Below are positions 22,270 through 34,130 of a DNA stretch of 64,000 nt, piece after piece. Source of the DNA: Caprella mutica (taxonomy: Eukaryota; Arthropoda; Malacostraca; Amphipoda; Caprellidae); contig CANNZV010001175.1 of assembly GCA_947561585.1 (NCBI GenBank), positions 215,537 to 279,536 on the forward strand, written 5' to 3'. The first letter of the stretch is position 1. Each line of letters begins with the position of its first letter. A program made the translations under genes and the position numbers. Under the pieces are notes generated by a model. It had not been told where the DNA came from and searched no databases. It saw only the letters and a program-made list of their open reading frames with translations.

Positions 22270-23130
22270 AAATCACCAATAATTGACTTTTTGTCTTACA
22301 CCTGTGTTAATGTAGAAGAATTGGTCAGATGTAAATGTAATCATATCAGTAATCAATAGGCTGTTTAATGATTCGGTAGAGTTAGGTAGATTTAATTGGT
22401 GATAATACACAACCTTACTAGTTTTTAAATCAATACTTCTACCACTACTACCTACCTTTTATGGGAATATTTATTGGAAATAGAGAATATATGAATCTAG
22501 TGTTTAGTCAGTAAATCATTTTGTACATATATTAGTTAGAATTACCACCTACCAATGACTTCACATCAAAAAAAAATCGTAAAAAAAATTTATGAACCTT
22601 GAAACTTTCAAATCTCGGAATTCTCAAAATAACTGAATGTAATTTAATTACAATAATGTGATTTCTTAATGCATGATCTCCTAATGATACTATCATCTAA
22701 ATTTTTTCTTTCACTTTAGCTAAGACACTAATTTAACTCCAATAGTACTTCAACACACTAGGCTTGTTAATAATAACCGTGAAACGTCAAAAAAGAAAGT
22801 AAGGAATTAGAAGCTTATTTACATTGAGTGCCATCTTCTGAAATTAAAATGAGGAAGAGTAGTTTACCGTGAGTTTTACAGTAGTACCTATATAGAATAG
22901 CATATTATATAAATATAAACCAATGAAAGATTATTATTTTTGTCAAAATCATTTATAGATTTGCATGTATAGTATTTTAGAAAATGTGAAAAATTGAAAC
23001 TAAGCATTTTAACATAAGATATAAAATACCTAAATATACTTTTCATGTTTTGAATTTTGGTTAAATGTTGAGAATTGCAGTTATATTTTTTTTGTATTCA
23101 TGATCAAGAAGATGGTAACTTACCGTCACT
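22270..23130 (-). other. Right-arm sequence with no recognised gene
   Basis: Inverted counterpart of 10,560-11,500. It contains the complement of the splice-acceptor-like TTTCAG and the short MALNV frame (near 22,840 the complement reads AAGATGGCACTCAATGTAAA). Nothing else identifiable. The bases 21,880-22,190 lack a counterpart in the left arm and have no recognisable content. Confidence 0.35.
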
Positions 23131-23134
23131 CCTA

Positions 23135-23633
23135 GGGGCTCTATCCTGAAGCTGTCTGTGGTGAATGAAAGAGAATGGGAGCGGCGTCCCTTGGATCCAA
23201 AACCGATGTTTTTTAACTATTCATTTTTTTCATTTTTACCATGTTTATCAATTTTTCACCGCTACTTGCAGTTTTAGAGGGTAGCGCTAGGGTTATGCTC
23301 TTCAACTACGAGATTTTATATTTTTATGTTAGGTAAACTCGTATTCTTCATTTACTATCACCTCCTCATTTTCCTCTTCCATTTGTGCGTGCAGGCATCG
23401 AGAATTCTTTTCATTTTCAAAGAGTGCACCCACCCGTTTCATCACTTTCGTTGGTAAGTGATTGCATTCAGCAAGTCTCTTTTTTGAATTAAGACCATTG
23501 TCACCGACGGTGGTGGTTGACTTTGTTCATGGAGCTACTTTCCTTTCTGACTTCTTCTTTCAGTCTCTTATATTTAATTTATTTTTGATTTCAGCGATAT
23601 GGACTTTGGTTCCGAATCATAATTTAAACCCCA
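23135..23633 (-). repeat. Dispersed ~480-bp repeat, nearly complete
   Basis: Complement of the family consensus. It starts GGGGCTCTATCCTGAAGC and ends CGAATCATAATTTAAACCCC. It occupies the place corresponding to 10,328-10,560 in the left arm. Confidence 0.8.
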
Positions 23634-23865
23634 ACTGAAATGAAATAAACCTATTAAAAAGATATACTGTTCTATAATTATATTATCTACTAAAATTAAA
23701 AATACCGTTTTATTTATAGCTTAAGAAAATTCATGAATGAATTAATTTATGTGCCAAATGTACCAAAAACTATTTTCATTATTTTAATTTTTCAATTATT
23801 TCAATATTTTTTTTTTTTTCAAATTATTTTAATAATAGGTAAAGAATCTAATTTTATTCAATCAG

Positions 23866-24122
23866 AAACGCTTCATCTAACTGCGAACCAGAAAATGGGG
23901 AACAAAATAAACCCTATCCCGAGAAATGTTCGAAATCTGCACCCAATCAGAAGACAATGCCAACAGAGAGCAGTCTGAAACTTAACTGCTCCCAACATGA
24001 AGTGCTACAATATTGGCCGAAAGTAGCTTTCCTGTATCCAATAACTATTGGAAGGAAATATAAATTAATAGTAAGTAATCATTCAGCAAAAATGATTCAT
24101 ATTTCAATGGAAGATTCAGTGT
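23866..24122 (+). CDS. Candidate upstream exon of the PRDM9-like gene
   Basis: After an acceptor (TTCAATCAG at 23,865) a frame reads NASSNCEPENGEQNKPYPEK and runs open for about 75 codons toward a GTAAGT at 24,123. The left-arm relative starts at the same phase (5,522, minus strand) with KATSNSVPVIIGEQNKRNPK. It then runs NQSGDNANREQFETKLL to a stop, one base out of register with this copy. One of the two is therefore frameshifted. Conservation of the acceptor and GEQNK suggests a true old exon, but its phase does not join neatly to the next exon at 24,300. No domain recognised. Confidence 0.3.
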
Positions 24123-24299
24123 AAGTACTGTAATGCATCTATTACAATTCCTATAATATCTTTGTATATGATATCCACTAATATAAAGATGCCCATATTT
24201 ATTATAAGGTCTATACTAGTTTAGACTCTTAGTGAAGAAAAAATCATTTTTATTAATAACAATTATTTTATAGTAACAATTAACCTTAAATCCAAACAG

Positions 24300-24903
24300 T
24301 TGATGTATATAGAAAGAGAAGATCTGGTTAACTTCAAGGACTACTGTTCTAGAATATCTTCAGGAGAACCTGTTTCTCTTTCTACCTACAGTGATTTGCT
24401 TAAAAGTGCGTTGAAATTCAGTCAGAATACTACTAATCCTCATATAGTGGAAGAAAATGATACTGAGAGTGTATTTATAGATGAACCATCAGATAGCTTG
24501 CAGATTGAGAAGAATGCATTTGAACTGAGTGATCGTACTGACAAAATATTGGGGAGTAACCTGTGCTCGAAAGAAATATTGAATATAGACGAGAAGAAAT
24601 CAGAGGTGAATGATCTCGGTATTTGTAGTAATTCTTTGGACTACTCAAATGGCAAAAGTAATATTTTGAATGGTACCATTGACATCATTGAAAATTTTGA
24701 GAGTGATGAAATTCCAATTGAACGTCCTAATGATCCCAACATGAGTGCAGATTCTGATGCTTATATCAATAAATATACTTTATCCAATAAGAAGGATAAA
24801 CACCTAAATGAGAATGAAGGAATAGAGAGAAGATATCCAAAGCGAAATGTCATTTCTAATTCCTGTCAAGAAACTGTTAACATCATTGTTGATAAATTTC
24901 TCT
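24300..24903 (+). CDS. PRDM9-like exon A (N-terminal acidic region)
   Basis: Starts after AAACAG with [18 protein letters not shown], conserved in the left-arm copy, and continues through a serine-, Asp- and Glu-rich 200-residue stretch without recognisable folds. Near the end, [13 protein letters not shown] resembles the short basic motif that precedes the zinc knuckle in PRDM9 relatives (an SSXRD-like position), but this is suggestive only. The GTGAGT donor at 24,904 leaves one base (T), completed to a Tyr codon by AC of the next exon. That restores the characteristic YCEHC start of the knuckle, which strongly supports the join. Confidence 0.7.
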
Positions 24904-27900
24904 GTGAGTCTTTACTTGCTATTAATTACTATTATTAATATATCGTTAAAATTCAAACAATGTAATTATGCATCTATGCTAGAATATTTGCCTGTTAAAA
25001 TTAAGGATTTACAACTTTAATTGGTTATATTTTTTAACCAATTTTGATGAGCTTCCATTTGAAACCTGAATATTAGTGGTAATTGAACTTTGCATTCCGA
25101 TTATTCAGTATATGCCACCTTAAATTACAAAAAATTACAGTTAATATATATATTTATAAATAGATTTTATTAAATGTCAGGACGGTGTATTATGCTTTAG
25201 TGAGACGCGTGCTTTCTTGAAATCTAGGCAAAGAGTTGATTGTGGGCGTGGCGTTATTTCTTCAGTATCAAGTGTGTCACAATTGCTAGAGGGTATGAGT
25301 AGCTCTTGGTGTACCTATTGATCATGAATGTGAAGCACTAGCAGAGTCATTTGTGGAGCCAGAGTACAACATGAGATTATTATTTATTTAATAATAATAT
25401 TTTTTTAAATAGTTAATCAATTATTGAAAATGATTATATTGTTAATTTAATTAAAATATGGTTTCAAAAAGAAAATACAAAACAAATTTTTATTTTATTT
25501 CTAGTTATATTTTATACTTCATTATCCTTTATGAAAGTGGTGCCAATCATTGCTCTACATGACCACCAAGTGGATTGCAATCGAACAAAATCCGAAAGAT
25601 TAGAAAACAAACATTTCCAAAACATTTATTGTACTCATGAAGCTTGTGAATTTAAATCGCAAAAAACTGTATTGTATTTGCTTAATGCCATAATGTAGCA
25701 GAGTTACAAGCTTCTGCTTTTGAGAAGTTGAGAACAACTGACTCTTATTGATTTTGCGCTTTTTTTCAATTATTCATTCAGACTTTTGCGAATATCCATT
25801 GATTTTACTAAATATTGATCTTCCATTCAATAATTCCTGATTGCCTATTTTGATTTACAGTCACAACCAGATTAATCAAATTATTTATTTAAAACGCATA
25901 ATTTTTAAGCAAAAATAATCGACTCTGCATCACATTCATGACCAATAGGTACACACATGTAGAGCTACTCATCTCTTCTCGCTATTGTGACTCATTTGAT
26001 ACTGAAGAAATAACGCCACGCCCACAATCAACTCTCCGCCCTGATCTCAAGAAAGCACGTGTCTCACTAAAGCATGATGCACAGGCCCACAGTGGCTCTA
26101 TTTTGAAGCTGTCTGTGGTGAATGGATGAGAAGGGGATTGGCGTCACTTGGACCCCGAACTGTTGTAATTTGGATTATGGATTGCCTTTTTTCATTTTTA
26201 CCATGTTTATCATTTTTTTAACGCTACTTGCAGTTTTAGAGGATAGCGCTAGGGTTACGCTCTTCAACTACGAGGTCTTAGATTTTTGTGTTAGGTAGGC
26301 TCGTAGGCTTCATTTACTATCACCTCTTCATTTTCCTCTTCCATCCGTGAGTGCAGCCACCGGTGCTTGTGTCCCGTTTCGTCACATTCCTTGGTAAGTG
26401 ACTGTATTCACGGAGTAGCTTTTCTGCATCCATGAGCATTGTCACCGACGGTGGTAAGTGACTTTGTTCATGGAGCCACTTTCCTCTCTGACTGCTTCTT
26501 CCAGTCCCTTGTATTTAATTTCCTTTTGACGTCAGCGATATGGCCTTTGGTTCCGAAGCAGACGTTAAACCCCCTAATACATTTTATTCATGTTACCATG
26601 CTTGTTTTTATTGCCATTTTTAGTTTTAGATGTTACTTTTACATTTGTAGAGTATTTCGAGGACTTATACATAATTTTGTGTTTTAAGTAGGCTCGTTTT
26701 TTAAATTTACTATCACCTCTTTCGTTTTCCTCTTTCAACTCTGAGTACAGCAACCGGTACTTTTGTTTCTTTCGCCATATTCATTGATTAGTGACTATAT
26801 TCAAGGAATAGCTTTTTTGCTTTAATGTGCTTGTAACCAACGATGGAAGATGACTTTGTTCATGGAGCCTCTTTTCTAAATTTTGTTTTGACGTCAGCGA
26901 TATGGCCTTTGGTTCTGAAACAGACGTTAAACCCTTACTAAAGATGGTAAAATCAGAGAAATAATCTTATGTGTGTTGCAGACTGTGAACACTGCAATGA
27001 GGAATACTCTGGTCATTGTCTAAAGCACGAAACTGTTCTCGTATTGGATAATCCCGTAAGTATAAACTTACATTATTTTTAATTATCAGAATTTATTAGA
27101 TATTTTAATATCTTTCTGTCGGATGAGTGTTATAAACTAGAATCTTTGAATCTCTAGCCTCAATATCGATTTAATATCAGAATTGGATCAATTTTATCCA
27201 CTGAAAATAAATATCTAAATTATATATTAAAAGTACACTGTTGAGTTCATTCTTATTGAAACATTGTTTGGAATTCTCCATTGTCTATCTTTATATTTTA
27301 TATATATATATATTTTATCTAAATTGCTCATTAAAACGTAAATCTCCATTATACGGTATATTATATTCATCAAACCATAATATTGATATAATAATAATTG
27401 GAATAAGAAATTATTTTAAAAAAGGAAAAAATTCACTAAATTGATTCTGAAATTTATGAAATATTTGAAGCATTATTGCGTGAAATTTTCGTCTAATTTC
27501 AATATTTTCCAAGGTTCCCAGGACTGTAACTAACAGGGCAAGTTTATCTACCCCCTACCCACTGCAAGTGAAAGAGTCTAAAGGTCCTCTTGCTGGCTTA
27601 GGTGTCTTCACCACTGAAAACTTACCTTATTGCCTAGTTTTCGGTCCTTACCAGGGTATTTTATCTGAGATTACAAAGAACAGAGCATACCCAGGCTATA
27701 GGTGGAATATCAAAACACAGAATTTCAAAGGTAAAAGTTATTTTAATAAACTTCCTAAAAAGAATAGAAGTTTTCAAATTATACATACCTCATCAAAATT
27801 TGTCTATTTATTGGGAAAATTCGAAGAAGTTTTATATTTGAAAAATTCAGGAATGTGTCATAACTTCAATTTCTTCCTTCTCAGTAAGCGATCTCAGCGA

Positions 27901-30343
27901 GATAATCTCATTGATATTCTCCAACGCTATTTCTAAACTTCTTTTCATATTCAGGAATCTGCGTCGACGCAGTAGATACGAGCGTCTCCAACTGGATGCG
28001 TTACGTTAAATGTGGTAGAGATGACGAAGAGATCAACTTGGCAGTCTTCCAGTACAATGGGAACATCTACTACAGAACAATAAGAATCATTCCAAGGTTC
28101 GTTAGGGTTAAACATGGAAACGACTGTTGATAAAAATAGGTTCATTATTTCATGATGCTGGTACTCTTGGAAAATATTTGAATTACTTGTCTGCTATTAC
28201 TAGCATCTATTTATTTCATTTTTGAATTATTTATTTGTGTCAATTTTTCACCAACTCCTGTGAATGTGGTTTGGATTGCATATTTTAATGCAACTTTCAG
28301 TTATAAAGGATATTTTCAACTACAAGGTATCAGATCTTGGTTTAGTTAGTCTCTTAGGTTTCAATTACTTTCCTCATTTCATGTTCCTCATGTTCATCCG
28401 TAAGTGCAGCTACTGTCAGGTCTCCCTGTGTAATTTAATGTTTAGAATATATTTAAGCAGGGTTAAATTAAAGCGTGGGTAACGTCTAAAGTTCATTCTC
28501 TAAACAATACGAATTTTCATGGGTAGAGACGGAACCGAGTCTTTAGTTTAGACCTGGTCCGTAGGATATGCTTTCTACACAGAGGATAACATTCTACTGA
28601 CTGCAAATAAGTTAATAACTCACTATTAATTTAGCTAAAATACAGAGTAAAAACGTAATAAGCAAGTAAGATTATGACACCACCAAACTTGTGTCCCTAT
28701 TCATCACATTCTTTGGTAAGTGTATATATATATATATATATATATTCACGGAAAATCTGTTGCTAGGTGATTTTGTTCATGAAACCACTTTTGGTTTTGA
28801 ATCCCTTGTATTTAATTTCCCGTTGACGTCAGAAATATCACTGCCGAAGCAGACTTCATTCTACTACTAACTAATTTATTAATTATGGTGTATGTTTATC
28901 ACAGAGCTACTGAACTGATGGTCTGGTACGGTGATGACTATGGTAGAGCGCTAGGACTAGCACCCGTTACTCCAAAGGTTGTCAACCACATTACCAGTAA
29001 GTGCAGCGTAACAAAGACATAAATAAGCCATCGTCGTCTTGCTAGGTGAATTTCTAAAAGTTAACAATTAAATAAAATATTTACATGTGATTAGGACTTC
29101 ATTCTTACAATTCGTTTTCGATTTTCACTGGTTTTATATCTTCCAATAAATAATAGCTAAGTCAATCAATTGTATTTCATTAACTAAATCTATTATCAAA
29201 GATTTTATGAATCTTAAAAGCTATAATAATATATGATACTTTGAAAATATTGATATTATCATTAAAATTTCACCCAAAAATAGTAACTTCAAATTAGTGT
29301 TTTTCTAATGAGTGTCAATGATTATATTTTTTGAGTTTTTTACCCACATATATTATTAATGGCCAAAAATTCAAACAATTATGTGAAATAATAATAATAG
29401 AGATATAATATATATCTTGAGAGTCTTGAGCACATTGAGAGTCAAATTATTTGTTCCAAAAATATTTCCCTCATGAGAAATATTATTAAGAACAAAATAT
29501 CAAGCATATATTCAATGATTCTAATTATTTGATTGATTTTCAGGTGACGAAACCTTTTCTTACCTCAAGACAGTCGAACATGATTCTAAACAATTGAAAT
29601 TTCAAGAAGAGAATAAGCATATTATCTCCAAACCAAGGAATGAATGTACCTCTGATTCTAAAAATAGCAGTGACAATTTATCTAAAGTATTCGAAAACCG
29701 AATTGCTGATACTAATAGTGTTAATTGTGACGATCTTAAAGTTGATAAAGAAAACAGTGCAGCCATTAAAGAAAAAAATAAATTTAAATGTTCATATTGT
29801 AAATATCAAAGTATTCACTCAAATCACTCTGGTAATTTTAAAAGTCATATAAAGACACAAAACAGTGTCAAACTAAAATGTTCAACTTTTAAATACGAAA
29901 CCATTCCTTCTTTTAATTCAAAAAATCATGAACGAAAACATAACGGAAACATGTTGAAATGTAACCATTGTGATTACGAAACCATAAATCCTCTTAATTT
30001 GAGAAAACATGTAAGCAGAATACATACTGGTGTCAAGCTAAAATGTTCATATTGTAGCTACGAGACCACTCGTCTTGATGCATTGAAAACACATAAACGA
30101 AAACACACTGGCAATATGTTCAGGTGTACTCATTGTAACTACGAGACCACTCGTCCTGATTCATTGAAAATACATAAACTAAAACACACTGGCAATATGT
30201 TCAGATGTACTCATTGTAACTACGAGACCATTCGTCCTCGTGATTTGAAAATACATGTAAGCAGAATACACACTGGTGTCAAACTAATATGTTCATATTG
30301 TAGCTACGAGACCACTCATCCTCGTGATTTAAAAGACATGTAA
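24300..30343 (+). CDS. PRDM9-like PR/SET-domain C2H2 zinc-finger protein (multi-exon)
   Basis: Six exons join in phase by GT-AG rules: 24,300-24,903; 26,982-27,055; 27,514-27,730; 27,955-28,096; 28,905-28,996; and 29,544-30,343. In order they encode an acidic N-terminal region, a zinc knuckle [13 protein letters not shown], a PR/SET domain ([57 protein letters not shown]) and a C2H2 array. This order and these motifs match PRDM7/9-type proteins, nuclear histone H3K4 methyltransferases that bind DNA through their fingers. In mammals PRDM9 marks recombination hotspots; whether this copy does so is unknown. The array is cut by a 1-bp deletion at about 30,335. The true first exon is not identified. 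The SET part looks intact, so the gene may be expressed as a shortened protein. Confidence 0.8.
24965..25095. repeat. Short segment shared with 6,895-7,003
   Basis: The phrase GAATATTTGCCTGTTAAAAT and the hairpin AATTGGTTATATTTTTTAACCAATT, ending TTCAATTACC-like, occur inverted at 6,895-7,003 next to the broken Gypsy end. The interval 25,100-26,090 is an AT-rich intron with no recognised content. Confidence 0.5.
26091..26577 (-). repeat. Dispersed ~480-bp repeat, full-length
   Basis: Complement orientation, from GCTCTATTTTGAAGCTGTCT to CCGAAGCAGACGTTAAACCC. Best preserved copy with the one at 34,131. It lies in the intron before the zinc-knuckle exon and is followed at once by a second copy. 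Confidence 0.85.
26580..26936 (-). repeat. Second, shortened copy of the dispersed repeat
   Basis: Same orientation as the preceding copy and directly after it, more diverged, ending CTGAAACAGACGTTAAACCC just before the zinc-knuckle exon. Confidence 0.8.
26982..27055 (+). CDS. PRDM9-like zinc-knuckle exon
   Basis: A 74-bp exon between GTGTTGCAG and GTAAGTATA. It encodes [19 protein letters not shown], the small Cys-rich knuckle that sits directly before the PR/SET domain in PRDM9 (C-x2-C-x7-C-x2-H here). Too short for simple gene prediction, but phase and motif agree on both sides. Confidence 0.85.
27514..27730 (+). CDS. PRDM9-like PR/SET exon 1
   Basis: From TTTTCCAAG acceptor to an AAAG|GTAAAA donor. 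Encodes [20 protein letters not shown] followed by [15 protein letters not shown] and [10 protein letters not shown], the first beta strands of the PR/SET fold including the cofactor-contacting G-x-G region, and then [10 protein letters not shown]. Ends in phase 1. Confidence 0.85.
27955..28096 (+). CDS. PRDM9-like PR/SET exon 2
   Basis: From CATATTCAG to CCAAG|GTTCGT. Encodes [37 protein letters not shown] and [11 protein letters not shown]. The N-W-M-R-Y and N-L-x-x-F-Q motifs form the catalytic and substrate side of PR/SET domains and are fully kept. Confidence 0.9.
28255..28860 (-). repeat. Interrupted copy of the dispersed repeat between PR/SET exons
   Basis: 28,255-28,410 matches the first part (GTGAATGTGGTTTGGATTGC; TGTTCATCCGTAAGTGCAGC) and 28,690-28,860 the last part (CATCACATTCTTTGGTAAGT to CCGAAGCAGACTTCATTC). 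A foreign stretch and a short (TA)n run at about 28,720-28,745 lie between. Confidence 0.7.
28905..28996 (+). CDS. PRDM9-like PR/SET exon 3
   Basis: From TTTATCACAG to ACCA|GTAAGT. Encodes [20 protein letters not shown], the closing strand of the PR/SET domain with the conserved W-Y-G-D-x-Y-G. It joins in phase 2 before and phase 1 after. Confidence 0.9.
29544..30343 (+). CDS. PRDM9-like zinc-finger exon, truncated by frameshift
   Basis: Opens after GATTTTCAG with [17 protein letters not shown], as in the left copy. A linker with DKENSAAIK leads to a C2H2 array. The first two fingers are degenerate: the first lacks its last His and the second reads CSTF instead of C-x2-C. Fingers 3-6 are intact ([32 protein letters not shown] types). 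Finger 7 ends prematurely at DLKDM-stop. A neighbouring repeat reads GATTTAAAAAGACATG where this one has one A fewer, so a single-base loss in an A run explains the frameshift. Residues at DNA-contact positions differ between fingers. Confidence 0.85.
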
Positions 30344-30586
30344 GCAGAATACATACTTACTAAATTTTCATATTGTAGCTACGAGACCACTCGTCCTCAT
30401 GATTTAAAAAGACATGTAAGCGGAATACACACTGGTGTCAAACTAAAATGTTCATATTGTAGCTACGAGACCACTAGTCCCGATAATTTGAAAGCACATA
30501 AACGAAAACACACTGACAATATGTTCAGATGTAGTCATTGTAATTATGAGACAAATTATCCTGGAAATTTGAATATAATCCATTAA
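30344..30586 (+). pseudogene. Out-of-frame remainder of the zinc-finger array
   Basis: Downstream of the frameshift the array continues in another frame: part of one finger ([16 protein letters not shown]), a full one ([17 protein letters not shown]) and a last one (CSHCNYETNYPGNLNIIH) ending at TAA 30,584-30,586. A further small deletion removed the start of the eighth finger. The ancestral protein thus had about ten fingers. Confidence 0.85.
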
Positions 30587-31042
30587 ATCCTCTTTTACCT
30601 TCCTATTAGGTAGGAATGTTTATAATAAGATGATTTTGATGTCAAATTTGTTCATTACTCCCATGACTTGTAATATTCTTTGTGAATGTTATATAATATG
30701 TAATAATATTATTATAGATATTGAAAAGACTAAAAAACAATGAATAAATAGTTTGTTTGTATATATTCTAATCGTTATTTATTATTAATATGTATGGATA
30801 TTATATTTTACATTAAACGATCCTTTCTTTTCATTCTATTTCACTTTTTATTAACCTTCAGTCAATTTATGCACGGTAATAGAGTAGAAACCCTTGTGAT
30901 ATAATGGTAATATTAACTAAATTTATTGGTTATTGTTTTCAACTTGCGATTAACCAAATTTTGTTTATTTTTGTTTCACCTTTATACCTGTAACTGAATT
31001 CTGACAATAAATAAACTTTATTCAAGTAAATTTAGAACAAAA

Positions 31043-31087
31043 ATGTTTCTAAGCACACTTCTGTTAGTTTTAACTGCTCTGCAACAG
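31043..31087 (+). other. Possible signal-peptide mini-exon
   Basis: ATG opens MFLSTLLLVLTALQQ, a good signal-peptide core, directly followed by GTGACA as a possible donor. No matching downstream exon was found up to 34 kb, so it may be chance. Confidence 0.15.
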
Positions 31088-31859
31088 GTGACACATCCTA
31101 AATACACTGAATAGCATCTATAATAATCCTTCATTAGAATCCTTATTAAATAAATTCCATCTGGTAGGTACATCACGTAAATGGGTTCTATCTAATTTAC
31201 ATTCTTGATAATAGTCTATTTAAAGGTTGCACTATTCATTGAAAAATGTTGTCAAAATGACCCCACTCTTTATTAATATCTTTATGCAAATCAAACTCTA
31301 TTCTATTTGGCATTTTACTTTGAAATCTCTGGTATAAGCTGCTACATTGCAACTACAGTCAGAGGAAGCTTCTATAACGTGATTACAAGCAACAAGATGT
31401 CTGTTCAAGTTTTGACTTGGCGGTCTATACTCTCTCTGTCAGAGATTGTCACAGCAGCAGTAGTGCTCAGGAACTGGTGATTTTTATATTCTTCTAAATG
31501 AATCAATAGCTTTTCTTTGTGTAGGGAGAGGTGAATATTTTCTATTCTTCCATTTTTATTAAAAAAGAAATATTGCCAAAAAGTGTATAATTTACCATTA
31601 TGTACTTTGTTACTTTATTAAAAACTGTTGGCGTCAAATTAACTCCACCATGCAGATTTTTTTGAAATATCATGTACTCTCAAACATAGATACACCATCA
31701 AACATAGGTACTCTCAAATATATGTACACTCAAACACCACTGAACTAAATTTAATTCACAAAATCTTTATAATGTGAATATTTACACTATTAATAAAAAA
31801 TATTCTACGCTTTAGCTTTTTATAATATACCAGTAAATTCATCAAAATCTGTACCAATA

Positions 31860-32055
31860 ATCACATACCTACATAAACAATCACATACCTATATAAAGTC
31901 ACATAAAATTATATAAACAGTCTCATAACTATATAAATAGTCACATAACTATATAAACAGTCACATAACTATATAAACAGTCGCATAACTATATAAACAG
32001 TCACATAACTGTTTGAACAGTCACATAACTATATAAAAAGTCGCATACCAATTTT
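31860..32055. repeat. Tandem repeat, 20-bp unit, about 9 copies
   Basis: Units of AGTCACATAACTATATAAAC with few substitutions (TCGCATAAC, TGTTTGAAC). Shorter degenerate repeats of ACTCTCAAACATA type precede it at 31,675-31,735. From 32,060 to 34,130 I see only AT-rich sequence and scattered GTCGACCAA-type words (32,390-32,420 and 32,845-32,875), without a gene. Confidence 0.8.
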
Positions 32056-34130
32056 AAATTTAAACATTTACGTCAGGATTTTTCATAGTTCTCCCTCGTA
32101 ATTCAAAAGTTTGTTTGTACCTATTTATGAATATATTAATTCTATATATTATCATATATTAATAACTCTACCTCATTATATATAACCATTTATTTAGGAA
32201 ATGATACAATGTAGCGAAAATCATAATTATTGTAAGTTTATAACAATATACTACCTTACTCTTAGGTACCTACTACATTGTCACATTATTATAATGACAT
32301 AATAAATTGACACATATGTATACCTCTATTATATTAACATATTTTGCAATATTTTCGCTAATATTTAAATTAACTAAGCCTATAGAGTAAGAATCGAATC
32401 GCCGACCGAACCGATATCTCGACCAAATTGTGTTTAACTTCAAAATTATAATTATTTACTCAGAATTAGTGATGAAGTGAATTGTAATCTTATTTGCTGG
32501 TTATTTACGAACATTTTGATCTATTCAGCGAGGTGAACGCATCATCAGAACTTTAAAAATATAGAATTATGTTTACCATTTGATGAAACGTAAAAAAATG
32601 AACCCATTGACTGCTTATTGACTCAATTGGTCGAAGCCAATCTTACTCAGTTATCGTTTGCCGACCGCAATTCTGATTGTTAATATTAGTTAACAATGAG
32701 TGTTACCAGAAGTTGGTTTCTTTATTAGGTGAAAAGAATGTTAGTTACATATTTTTTTCCAATGGTCGGTAAATCGTTACCCAACCTATGCAAATCGAAT
32801 CATCGACCAGCTGGTCGGAAATTTGTGATCGAGAGTCATAATGTCGACCAAGCTAATTCGCTTTGTCGACCAATACAAAAAAGTGTATTTACAATAATTA
32901 TACATATAGATAAATAATAATAATAATGTCAAAATTGAAATAATAAATCCCACACACTAAAAATGTTTTGTTAGAAGAAATATCAGAATAATTAATAAAA
33001 ACATACATTGTGAGATATTAATTATGAAATTCCTAAAACATCACAAGTTGACAGGTTGATGTTTTTATTGATATGGAAGTTGGTACGAATTTCTTTTAAT
33101 ATTAGTGTGTTGAAACTTTTTCTTATACACCTATAAGGTAAAGTATAAATATAGAAACTAATAACATAATCAATAGTATTAATCGTATCCTACTTAAAGT
33201 TCCTCTACAGTCTCCGAGAAATGTGAGTTTGTTTCTTAATGTTGTAATTATTACTCTGATAATTGCATAACATTTTATATTGTACATATATACTTTTTAT
33301 ATGATTTAAAAGTTTTTAATAATTTTGTATTAAAGTACGAAGTACTAATATGATGCTTTATGTTCGGTGCTCGTCACTCAAGTATTTCTGTTATGCGCCA
33401 TCAGCCGATCTGATCATCGATCGATGGTTGTTCTAATGATGGATCCAAAGGTGGCACAGCGCGATCGATCGATAGTGTAGATCTTCCATTTTAACAATTT
33501 GCAATCGTTCAGAATATGATAAATATGTGTATTACATCTTGTTAGAAAATGTGAAAAATTGCACCATATGACCAGAAGGTAAAGAAAATTGTGTACGATA
33601 TTTTTCTTCTGACTTGTACTTTGGGAATTGGAACGTATATTATATCTTATTGATTATATAAAATTAAATCCATATATAAGTAGCGAGTAATCGGTACTCT
33701 TAGGTTTACAATAGTTTCAGTGATAATTTGATGAGTTTCCTCAATTCTCATGACTTAGTAAGTTTGACTGTTAACTGTGCCTCCTTTAAAAAAAATCGTG
33801 TGACAATTCGTACTTGTTTAATAGTTTATTGATAATTCAGATTAAATACCTTACCCTTACTTCAACCATATCTTGTTAATTTCATGGTAGATAGAAATTA
33901 AGTATTACATGTTCACCATTAGAATTATTTTGTTGATACCATTTAGTATATCTATATTTGATGTACCTCATCTTAACCCCTTCTCCATCAATTCCTCCAC
34001 TCAAATTCTATTTGAATTTGTATCATATTCTATAATCTATATCAATAAAGATTGCATTAATAAATTGAATGGGGACTAATACTGAAACTTATTTTAGTAA
34101 TATTTCTTTTGAATTTAATTTCTGTAGGAA

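Larger units (their letters stand above)
20850..30900 (-). repeat. Right arm of the large imperfect inverted duplication
   Basis: This is the mirror of the left arm. It is more compact, about 10 kb against 16.4 kb, because it lacks the large mobile insertions. It carries the better preserved PRDM9-like gene, 24.3-30.6 kb on the plus strand. The last clear match to the left arm is at 30,837-30,894, which reads as the complement of 2,946-3,003 (shared phrase TTTATGCACGGTAATAGAG). The 22,840-23,100 part also matches 5,735-6,120 in the left arm, so part of the sequence was duplicated within an arm as well. Confidence 0.85.

Noticed and set aside
24300..24903. A KRAB domain in exon A
   Set aside because: The acidic text does not show KRAB motifs; only the location relative to the PR/SET domain is suggestive.
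31043..31087. First exon of a secreted protein
   Set aside because: Only 15 codons with a good hydrophobic core and a possible donor; no partner exon could be found, so kept as a low-confidence note only.
33370..33480. Palindromic GATCGATCGATC cluster as a replication or regulatory site
   Set aside because: Short low-complexity palindromes without further structure.
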